From: Lophius americanus
Taxonomy: Eukaryota > Chordata > Actinopteri > Lophiiformes > Lophiidae
Direction: 5' to 3'
DNA: 64,000 nt
NCBI GenBank assembly: GCA_037951165.1
Contig: JBBDHG010000112.1
Location: 3,461,001 to 3,525,000 of the forward strand
Part shown: one piece after another, positions 13,601 to 25,600 of the stretch
Layout: each line of letters opens with the position of its first letter
Position numbering within the stretch: the first letter of the stretch is position 1
The notes under the pieces: generated by a model
Seen by the model: only the letters and a program-made list of their open reading frames with translations
Database searches by the model: none
Told to the model about the DNA's origin: nothing
Program-made: the position numbers and the translations under genes

Positions 13601-16600
13601 AAAACAAACACAATGAACACTGTATTGCTCTTAACATGATGTTTCAATGCGAAGACTTGAATGAGGAGGAACAGAGGAGTAGACGAAAGGGTTGTTAGAC
13701 CACAGCCCCAAAGCAGTGGACAGGAGGGATGGAGAAGTGAGTGAAACACTGAGCTGATTTAGTACTTACTGCTCCTGAGCTTGGAGGAGTTGTCAAAGTA
13801 GGAGAAGAGCGAATGAAGCTCGTCAGGACAGAAGAGAGAGTCGCGTCGGACCTCTGAGCTGCCAGCAACAGCTATGTTAGGGACAATGGAAGTTTGGAAG
13901 GTGAAGGGCGTAAATTTTGTGGAAGGGTGGGGAGATTAAACATTGGCAGTGACAGCGAGGGTCAGTCCAGAAGCATTGAACAGTCAGGGGAGAAAAGAGA
14001 TGGTGGGAAGAAGAGATTGAGGAAAAGGAGAGAAGAAAGCAGGGTGAAAGCAGAGATAGTTAGGTATCCAACTCACTTGACGCTGGAGGAGACAGACTAC
14101 GAAAAGCAATGGTAGGCGAAGAGGGCTGAGACAAATGCACTTCACAGCGAACACACAGTATGCTGATGGGTGGAGACAGATTTCCACAGCAGTGCAAAAA
14201 TCTCAGAGCATACAGTAAAACAAGTTGCCACAATCACAAATGACACTGGCTTTGAACTAATGAAAGGTACAGCAAGACTTTTCCTCATCCATGTGAGAAT
14301 CCAAAGTAGTCCATTATATTTTGGAGAACTACCGGATAATTTGTGCTAAATAAAAAACAACAACTATGAAACTTGTTTCCAATGAACAAGATTAGTCCAC
14401 TTCTAACATATGCATCATTGCACACATGGTATTACTTAGCAACCATTTCTGAAGGGCAAATGCATAAACCAGCTCCATCTGCAGTAGAAAATGCAGAACG
14501 ACAAAAAAATTCTTATATTCAAATGTTTCTTAACATGTAATATTAAACAAAATTAATAAACCAAGTATGAGACGTGCACTTTCAGGGCCCCTCAAAACAA
14601 AAAATGTAATTGGATTCCGCCCGTCTAAGCACATTTGGATGGACCATATCCCCTTTCAATGGATAACCCTTAAGTCCCCCACGGTGGGGGGTATATATTA
14701 CTCATTCAACCAAAGCCAACGCCATCATAACATTAATCTTAAATGACATGTTAAAATTAAATTTAAAAGTGATTGTAACATTATTGTCCTCAGCACATCA
14801 AGTCACACCGTGATTATAGCATCAAATACGGCAATTCACACAAGTTTGTTAGTGAAAGAAAATCCAACCCAACTGCATTCAAATAATAATGTCATAATCA
14901 GAGCTTGGATTTTTCTCATTTCTGACGCGTCAAATTACATCAATTGATCTCAGAACCAGCAGCATTGGTTCTGAGACCTTGTTTGGCTAGTGACATAAAA
15001 TTTATTTCACCATAAAACGTCATGCCATTCATGACGTTCAGTGATGAAGGAATGAGCCCACAACTCCAGAATGGAAGCTATGTCATTTTTGTACTGACCT
15101 GATTGTTTGGAGACGTTTGAACCGGGTCGGAGTTTTGGAGTGGTTGATGGCGGTCTTTGGGGCAGATTCTCAGAGCTGGTGCTCAGCCTCTTCTCCTGTT
15201 TGCTCAGAGAAACCACTTTGCAGCGGAGCTCCTCGTCTGATGGCTGGCGAACAAACCGGCGGTCCACGTATTTGGCTTTGATGTAAGCTTCTACTTCATG
15301 TCTGTGAGGAACAAGAACCATGGTGGTATGAGATATTTAAATGGATTTCAGCTTTCTACTGTTAAATTCTAGTGTTGTATATTGAATACAACTAGGCTCA
15401 ATTTGATGTCAAAGATGTGAATGAACTGCTAACTGGGTGTCTAATATAGCAGAATTAAGGAAATTTTATATACATGATATCTATAATACATTTATTCCGA
15501 TAAACTATCCTCTGAAATGTATCACTATTCAGTCTGTTCGATACAAACAAATTACTGAACTCTAGATGATAATTAAACATCGAAATTAGTTCAGTATATG
15601 TTTTTGTTGGAGAACATTAGAGCAGATTTTTCATTTTTGTTCTTAAAATACCAATTTGACCTTTATACCTTGGATCTCCTGGCTGTGGTTTTCTGGATCC
15701 TAGCTCCTCTCGCCGAGCCTCATATATCCGGTTGATCACTCCATTTCCCAGCTCACACATTAACTGTGCAAAGTAATAAGAATAGTTACACCAATCTTAA
15801 AAAAATAAAAATAAATCATAGTTGAATAGTTAATCAAGTTTTTACAGCTACAGCGACACCTTCTACAGAAGCTGTGTGTAGGACAACAGAAAAAAAACAA
15901 AAAACATTTGACTGGTTCTGTTTTTGTCGAATTACACCAGGCTTTCCTCACTCACCTTCAGTAGTTCTGGCTCCCATGTATCCAAAGTCAAAGACCGGAC
16001 CTTGGAGAAATGAACTCCCAGACTCCTGCAGATAAAAAAAATATTAAAAACGCAAAAATGGCTAGAGTCATCAGTACACTTTTCAACAATTGTCGTTTAG
16101 GTTTTAGCCACAAGGTGGACACTGGTGTCTGCAGTTTTGTGCGCTTAGCAGCATAAACTAGAAAAAACTGTTTTCAAATAAACATACATGTATATAGAGC
16201 TACCAGAGTGCTGTGAAAGGGGAGGGATTTGCCAGGGAAGTCACTTAAGAGGAATAAAATCTTTTTTTAATTCCCGAGTCCTATTGGCCATCAAATCACA
16301 ATAGAGAGGAACTTTTTTAGGTGGCTGATTTATACTGATAGTATGGGGGCAAAATTCATTCATTTTGACTGAAATGAGAGGCATGAAATGTGGCATGCAA
16401 ATGAGTTCACAATCAATAAATCCCGAAAAGCTCTCGACAGTGCAGCCAGATAGAACGGATTTTTCATGAGGAAGGTAACATGTAGTACCTGGCTTAAACA
16501 GAAAAATTAAAAGATAAAAAACTCTTAGACCATCTGAATGTTAATTTTTATACTATACAAATTAAGAGTTTTATGAATCTATCCTTTTTTCTCTTTTTTT

Positions 16601-19600
16601 TCCCCTCAATAGTTTGAAATGTTATGTATCTCTCACTCATCGCTATTGCAGGATCTTTTTTGTAGCCATTCCTATGAGTCTAGATGTTTGTAACCTCAGG
16701 GGTCCAATGAAAACCAAACAACCATACCTGTGGATTCCAGAGCACTGTATACAGAGGGTTATGCCCAGATTAATGCTCGCCCAGCGCGGGTCTGGCTGGC
16801 CACAATCACAGCAGCAATCATTTCCGTGGATGACCAGGACCCTCTGCAGGGCACTCTCCCCTTTCAGCGATCTCTCTTTTGGCTCCCCACCCGAGTCCAG
16901 GCTCCCTGTTGATGTGGAAGACTTCCTATCCAGCTTCTGCCATGAGGGAGAAAGAGCTTTAAGTGGTGCCAGCTGAAGGAACAAACTAAATGATCGATTG
17001 TTAACAAAAATTGAAAAAAAAGTTATCATTTTGGTTCGAACATCAATGTTAAGCTTTAACTTGTGATTTATTTATCAATGTATTATCCGAAGAGTAGAGC
17101 TTCCCCTCAACTAGAAAATAAGTGTCAGAATCAGTGGGTTTGATTATTACCTCCCCTTCATCTCCCTTGTCACGGAAAGCGGTAGCGATACTGTTCTGAA
17201 CGGCTTTGATCCAGGCCTGTCGCAATTTCTCTGAGTCTGCCTGCATCATACAGCTTCTGTTGGGACAGATAAGTGTGGGTTTTTGTGTGTGCATATGGTA
17301 GGATGTGGGTACAATACTACACCACATTCACTAACACCTTTCAGTGCTCCTTAGATAGTGACAATGACTGAAGACTCAAACTTACTTGGTGGGTGACACC
17401 ACCTCGAAACAGAAGCGACGCTCAATGTCCTCACAGTGTTTGACAGTGCAAAGTCTCAGGTCTTCCACCACCACTGTTGGGTTATCCTGAGATACCAACA
17501 TGGCATGTAGGTTACAACATGGAAAAAGGGTGTGTTCAATTTAATGCAACAGCAATTACAACATTTAAAACAAATTCAAGACCAGATAAAGCACTGAAAT
17601 GTTCACAATGTAAGACAGTATTTTTATTAAGCAGGCAGAGTCAAGTTCAACTATACTGAGTTTATTATTAGTTGATGTGGTAGTTGTGGGAATCAGAATG
17701 TCAGAATTTAGATTTGGACAAAAAATTTGACAATTTTGCCGAAATGTGTGTTTAAAACTGGAAGTCATACAAATCTATATTTGATTGTTGTCTTGACAAA
17801 CCTTAAATTTCTTCTGGTAAACAAGCTGATTGTTCTGGATAGAGAACCAGCGCCTGAAAGGAAATCAGGAGAAACATAGGATCACATGCATGTTCCAGGG
17901 AGTCCTAAAATAACAGGTTTTCACATAATTTTAGTGTGGGTGAGCTCATTTCAATTTCCAGAGAGCGATAATGAGCAGATACATCTACTGACTTCATTGC
18001 ATCAGCTCATGGGAGAACTGATGCCACAGACAGATTATATGAGGAAACCAATAAAAGCCACATTAGTACTGAGGTTTTGGTGGGTGCAGAGGTAGAATAC
18101 TCTGTAGCTATGCTATTTATGTGGCCTTTTTAAAAGAAAGAGGTGATAGAGTGGTGTGATTCAATCAACTGGTTCTATATCTACACAAATGATATGATAT
18201 GTTATGACCATACATGTTATTTTCACAGTACTTGTCAGACTATAAAGCACCGGAACTATTTCAATCCTTCATTCTGATGACAGCACTTGTCCACAATAAG
18301 ACCACAAGTGCTACCTCATATCATAAAATTGACATTTCAATACATTCATCATGATTGTATTGAATGTCAAATGACTTTCTCTGTTTTACCTATTCCATGT
18401 CTTGAAGGCATTGCTGGCCCTCTTGAAGAGATACCCCTCCATAGCGATGCCATTGTCTGCATCCACATTGTACTCCAGTTTGGTATCGTCATTCGAGAAG
18501 TCCTGAACAATTGAGACAAAGGAGAGAAAGGCCGAGAGGAAGTAGACATATCAAAAAGACAAAAGAAAGAGAGGAAAATATAGAGAAAGAAAACAAACAA
18601 TGACATCATTAATATCGACAATATCCAATTTATTTTAGCGCTGGGGATATTTTGGCGTAAAATTGCATGGTTTATCATGACATTCATGCTACTTTTATTT
18701 CACTTGACAACTCATCTTCCAACAATGTATATTATATGGCATACAATATAAAACTTTTTTTTTCTTAATCTTACGTTAAATTTCTTACGATATTTTTTAT
18801 TTCCCAAAGTCTAAATGAGTCTCACTTGGACTAAGTGACTTGAACTTGGCTGCTCACTGCGGCCTGAATAATGTTTCACACTAAGGACCGCATGAGGCAC
18901 GAACAACTGTCATAGCTTATGCTTACTGTGAAATAATATTTGATAGCAAACGTTATATCTCGCCTGAAAAAGAAAGCTCAAACTAGGTCTAACAAATACT
19001 TAATACAGACTTACATACTACTTCTTTGAGATTTATAACTATTTTCATCGTCATTCTACCACACCCACATTTCCACTGTCTTTGAATTGACAAATCGAAT
19101 GGGAAAAAATGCTGAAAATGGCCTTGTGTTTGATGCAAAATGTTTTTCATTTATGCAACAAATTAATAAAACAGAAAAAAACGCAGCACGCAAGAATAAC
19201 TTAATATTTCGGATGCAGAAATAGCTAACTAGGTTAGTGTTTTATTCAAAATCTGATCCACTGCTCCTCTCGTTTTAAATATTTACCTTTGTCTGAAAAG
19301 TGATACGTAAGGTTTATCTAGCTTTAGATATTATTTTGTTGATCATTTACAAAATATCGTTGTGAAGAGACTTTCATGGATCCTTTGTCTGCCTAATTTT
19401 CTTCTGTTACACTGGATCATGTTTTCATGAGACTGTCCCAATGGCCAGCTTAGCTGCAACTACTTGAGCTATTTCAATCTTCCTAACACCCTATCAGCTT
19501 CAAGTTTCATTGAACACAATGATGTGTGTCTCCTTACAGAGTCATCTTACAATGTCACCATTTCTGAAACCAATAACAGCTTGAGGTCTGCGAAGGCAGT

Positions 19601-22600
19601 AAGTTGTGGAAACATTTAGTTGTCATTCTAGAACTGCCACAAGTTATACATCAGCTTAATATTCATTTCAAAAATGACTTTGAGGTAAACATTTCTGTAG
19701 TAACATTAAACCATGGTTAAGGCTGCAATTCCATAATGATTTAACATCATTATGAAAAATAATGCTGACTATTTATTAAAACACTGACTACAGAAGAAAG
19801 ACATATACAATATCAGAGAAACCAAAGTTCAGTAACTTGGCTAAGAAATATGTGCTACTATTGTAAATTATGTGTGCTTAGTGGAATTTAGCTAATTAAG
19901 TTGGTAGTGACAACGACTTCTATTTCCTGTTTACTTCCTAGAAAGCACCACTGTTTAACATGCAGACCAGAGGGGACACATCAGATAAACAGTCTAAAGG
20001 TTTTACAAACTCTTATTATCACAGGCGCAAGCTAAGAAAAATGTTGTTGCCTCCTATTAAATACTTCTGTTGGATTAATATGTTTCTGTCTTTGATGACG
20101 TCTGGATTCTCTTTAATATGTGATATTTGTGTGATATTTGAAGTAGCATATTTTACTTTAAACCCATCTTATAAATTACATTTTTCCCCACAGACAATGT
20201 AATTATAAGAAAAAAATTCCCAATACTTACATATATTCATTAATCTATGCTAGTATGTGGAAAACACTCTCAAATACAATTCAAATCCAAAAATAACACA
20301 ACCTTGAATTTACATATTGCAAACCGTCATAAAGTAGTGTTCCACATGTAGAGACACCCTTAAGTCTGCATATTAAATGAAAAACAAATTCATATCACTG
20401 CAGTTGTGCAAATAAGAATAACCACACATGTAAATACACACACAAGCACTAATCCCATAGAACCATAAACAATCCTTAACGACAACCAGTGGTGGTTGTC
20501 GTTGTGGGAGGTTCCATGATCAGAGCCGTTTGTCCCTCTGTTTGTAAGCAGGAGAACTGAAAAACATGTGGATGGATTTCAGTTTAAATAGAGAGGGGAG
20601 GCAGACCCGGGGGAGAGGAAAAGATAACTCGATTTTGAGGCTAATCCCAGAGAGAGATTGGATGCAGGACAATATTTATTTTACAACTCCTACAATGGCA
20701 ATACTAAGACCTGCTCGACTCTGCCTGTGCTGGCTGGGTACGATGTTAACATTTTTCACACAGTGAAGGTTATTTTTTAGTAAAGAGGTACATGGGAAAA
20801 GTCACTGTCATGCCATGCCAATCAGGCGTTGAGTAGGACTGGTCATAGAATCACCAAGGAAGAACTTATATATTTGCCTGGCAGAAATATCCACTCTCCG
20901 AGTGGCCTATTGTTAAGAAGACTGTGGTTTTGTAATAGGTTGAGGAATATCTCTCACCACTTGCTGCTGAGAGAATATTGTCCATCATGTTACATGAATG
21001 TATAAAAACACAGGTAACTGTCCTGACATCCTGACAAGAGATTCAAAGTCGATTGCAAAGAGACACATCATTCACTGACTTCAAACCCGCAACCCTGAGT
21101 TCACTCGAGCAGACACGGACACCAACAATGAAGCAACGTAAAGAGATGCGTGTGATCGAGACACAGCAACACAGATGCATGTTTAACACTCAAATGAGAA
21201 AAAAAGTCGAGGATGCAAGCATCGACACAAAAACTGCATTGCAGAGGCCGGGTGGATAAAACTCTACGTACAGAGGATGACCTCCAAGCGCAAAAGTTGC
21301 GGAAGTCTGGTAAAGAGTAGGCTTCAGTCACCTCCTAGAATGTCACACATTGCAAGAGAACATAAATATCTCATAGAATCTAAATGCATAGCACAGACTT
21401 ACCAAAATAATGATTTAAAATTAAAACCCAAGCTAAAAATCCACAAATATGAAGACAGAAACTACTGGAAACATCCATGGGCATAACGTCACTGTCTCAT
21501 GCATGGACAAACACAAATAATGACAATGTCCCCCTTTCAGGTGCACTCACCAGATACCAAACGTAGTGAAAAAGGCTGAAAATCTTCATTTTCCACAGAT
21601 ATTTTGACTGTTTATGGGTAGTGTTTCCTTGTGAGGCTGATGAAAAGTCACATGTAGTATATAAAAGCTGCTGTGTCTCTCTGCAATCCGCTTTGTTTAC
21701 GTCCTCCTTTCCTGTTGCCCTGTAAGTCTATCAGAACTTTCGTCCCTGCCTCTGGTGCTCCTTTGCCCAGGGCCTTGTGCACTAGGCACGCGTCACCTGG
21801 ATGTATGCGTGTGTTTCTATGTGTAATTTTAGTGTGGTGTTGTCTTTGAATAATCAAGTGGACCAAGCAGAGGGCATCAAAAATTTATATCAACTTCAAC
21901 CCTAGCAGAAATGCACTCAGCTTTTCCCCTCTGTCTTAAGCATGGACATTACAATCCTTTAAACATTCTAAATGTCTTAAATGTTTGAGTATTTAAATTG
22001 TGAAAACTTTTAAACTGCTTATGATTTAGACTATTTTAATACCATGTCCATTCTAAAAAACAGTGACACATTTTGTTTATATCAGGAAAGACAACAAAGT
22101 CTTCAAGTCATCTTTTGGGATATGGGGACGAAGTAGCAACTCATTGTAGTGTATTTCTCAAATCATTCCTGAACCATACATTATATTGGCTAAAGCCATT
22201 GCCCTCTGGCAAACACTGTCTCCTCCCCCAGCCTTTTCTTCTTCCTACAATGCATCCTGGTGCCATCTCTCTGCCCAGGTAAGCGATGCACCCGAACCCA
22301 GGCTTCTACATGATATAAAATAATTTCTTATCAGATCAGGCCACCTTCTTCCATGAGCCGGGGAGTGGTTCTGATGCTTTCATCAGAACCACACCACATG
22401 GTTCTCATGTAAGCATTGGAATGTATCTTCTTGTATCTTCGCCCATTGAAAGAAGTTTCGACAGTGGACAGGGGTCAGAATTAGTATTCTGATTGACAGC
22501 AACAATACCCGAGGCAGTGCAAAACTGTAATGCACTGTGTGTTCTGACACCATTCTATCAGAACCAGAAATAAGGTTTCTGGCAATTTGAGAGCAATACA

Positions 22601-25600
22601 ATTACTTTTCTGTGGCATCAGACAACACGGCAAGCCTTCACTCTCCACAGGCATCAATGTGCCTAAGGCACTTTTGGTCCTCTCACCAGTTCGTGAGTTG
22701 TAAATATTAAGAGCAGGCAGGCTCTATTGACAATCATAAATCAACCAATTATTTTCAAATTTAATGTGTCTGAGCAATGCATTTCTGTTCTGTTGAACTC
22801 AAAGAATATCACACCTACACGGAGCACAATTAGCATCACTAGCCTCCATTTTATGAGTGACATATACATACATTCATTGCAAATGCGATACACTGCAAAT
22901 ACATACAACACTGACACATGTGACAACCAAAATGTATCAAACCGTATATATCATGGATATTGCCATTTTAAATTTTGCAATGAACAAAATCCATCTTCTT
23001 ACAACAAATTCTGAGCTAAGAAGTTGGAGACGAAGCAATTGGAGCAACCATGCAGGCATGATACACAAATGACAGAAGGGAAATAAAAAGAGAAACAGAC
23101 CTTACCTTCAGGGCAGCCTGAAGTGAATATAAATAGAGATGGGGGTGGGAAAGAGAACGCGAAGAAGAAAAGAGCAGACAGTTGGTTAGGATTGTCAGGG
23201 TATAAACAGCCAGCCAAGAGAGAACAGTTGGAGAGGGGAACTATAAAATTAGCATTGGATAAATTGATGGAGGGGAGGAGGAGAACAGGTGGTCAAAGAC
23301 AGGTGGAAATTAAGTCATCTTCAACCAGGGGCTATGCGTTGTGGTCATACTTTCAATAAAATTGAGACTGTGGGCACATAGCGAGCACCCAAGATGCTGA
23401 ACCCGCTGCTCGTCTGCTCCGAGAAAGTGAAAGAGATGCACCTCAGAGCAAAAGATGCAGAGCTTCACCTGCAGGTGCTAAAAATTAAAGTCTGAAGGTC
23501 AAATTAATTTCATATTTCACCTCACGTTCCATCACAGCATTAGACAGAGAGTAATGTCTCTGCCTGAACTTGTTTTGGACATTAATTCATTCATTTTCTG
23601 TAACTGCTCATACTGGACATCAATTTGGGTGATTTCCCAGCTACAGTCTTTATTGCTATTCATTGATGTTTGTTACGCTTTCTTGACTCTGCATTCATGT
23701 CTGACGAACAGGAACAGCAAACTCAACAGCTGCTGGTCATAGAAATTGGATTTATTTGGATTCATAGATTTGGGACAATTTGCCTCTAGTTGTAGTCAAT
23801 TTCAGCATTTTATCTCTTGTATGTAATATATCAAAAAGTATGACTCACTGGGGTTCCTTAGGGATGACATGGGTCCTAATTAACGGGAGGAAACTGAAAC
23901 CCGTGTCTTTGTAAATATGTATTTAAATCTAAGTGAAAATGGGCCTATATAATGCGGGTACCTTTTGCTGGATGGTGGAGTGTTTCTGCTCCATGTCCCT
24001 CTTCTCCTTGGCAGCGTCAACCACCAGCTGGTCCAACTGAGAAAGACAGAAAAACTGAATAGTCAAGCCTACTGATATTGCCATGTGTCCTTAACTAGCC
24101 AAATTGATAGATAAGACATAAAAAAAACAGATAATCATCTTATTCAAATTAAAATCCATTGCAATATTTCTTTTGATTTTTCTATTTATTTAACACAACT
24201 AAAGAAAAGGCAGGGGAAAATCTCTACTTTTGATTGCAGAAATGTGTGTACTGATGCTCCTGCATTTCTCTTTGCAATCTTTAAAGGATAAATAATTCAA
24301 GTAAATAAACATTTTGATGGGGTATATCAATACAAGACTTGTTTCATGGGTGAAATTGGATGATGGTGGATTGATTCTCCCCATTAAGAGTTCTTTTCCT
24401 CAATAGGCGGCCTGCATCCGGCCCGCGAGCTGCCTATCTGAGGACCCTGAGCTGAACGTATGACAGGTCGGTTTACATGGACAGCCTAATTCCAATAGAT
24501 TTGGGAAAAGACGTCTTATGGTAAAGAAAATATTGCATGGAAACACCCCTTTTCGAATGGAAAGAACATTTCCGAATTAGACTTCATTCCTTTGCAAGGA
24601 GGTAGTCAAAATCCTTTCGGAAAGCCTTTCCGATAGCCACTCGCTGCATGTAAACGCTGTATCGGAAAACTTTCTGTTTGAGTTGTATCTGCGCATGCCC
24701 AGCGACGTGACGTAATGCGCCGCATTTTTCAGCACCGCATTTTAAACACGGCGACTTCAAAAAAGTACCGGTCTGCATCAGGGATTGAATTATTCATTGC
24801 AACTTTGAACTGTTTAAACATATTTGAACGGTTAAATGGGCGAAAAGTCACTTCTGTGCATGCCCTCTTTGTCGTATTCTTCTTCTGGGCACTTGTTGGC
24901 GGTGGGCGCCCAACTCACCAAAGCATTATTATATTACTATTTGAGTATTTATTTGAATTTATGTCAAAATGGAATTGGCAATTTATTTTATTTTAGTATG
25001 TATTTTTGTTGTTTTGAATGAAAAGGAAATTTTGCTTTGAATATAAAAGTATTATTATAACTATAATAAATGAACCTTTGACTCGTTGAAACATTTTTTT
25101 GTGGTCCTTTAAGAATTGTATTTGAGTACCCCTGGTCTAGTTATAGCATAAAGAAGGCTAATTTGCTTGATAACAGGCTTGTAAAGAAACCTCCAAAGTT
25201 GTTGTGTTATGTCTACTACATATCAGGTTTGTTTATCATCTGCTTCTTGTGAAGCTACTATGGCCGTACCATCACCACTTACTGTACCACAACCTCTAAC
25301 TAAATCGTAATTCGTACTTGGGAAACAGGGAAGCCTGTGAAAAAACACACATTTTACTTCCTTTATGATGGCACATAAATTGCTCTTATTCCCTGCTTGT
25401 TTTCACATTCTTTTCAGGAAAAAAAAAAAAAACTTGTAGGAAAATCTGGAAATGGTGTCATTCAAAAGTTTAAGGGACAGAAGCATTTTAGAGAGCCTAT
25501 CGTGTGTTTTGTTTAGAAAGGAAATGGGTGGACGGCAGAGCAGCAGGCTGATAAAATCAGTTAGGAAATGTTTCGTCTCTCCCATCATAACAACAACAAG

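Noticed and set aside
13844..13860. Outer AG acceptor for the cassette exon
   Set aside because: Using the AG seven bases upstream shifts the frame away from the ACAP3-like peptide; the inner AG keeps phase 1 and 84 nt.
24715..24996. 93-codon plus-strand frame
   Set aside because: It lies within transposon copy A and the corresponding stretch of copy B shows no conserved frame.
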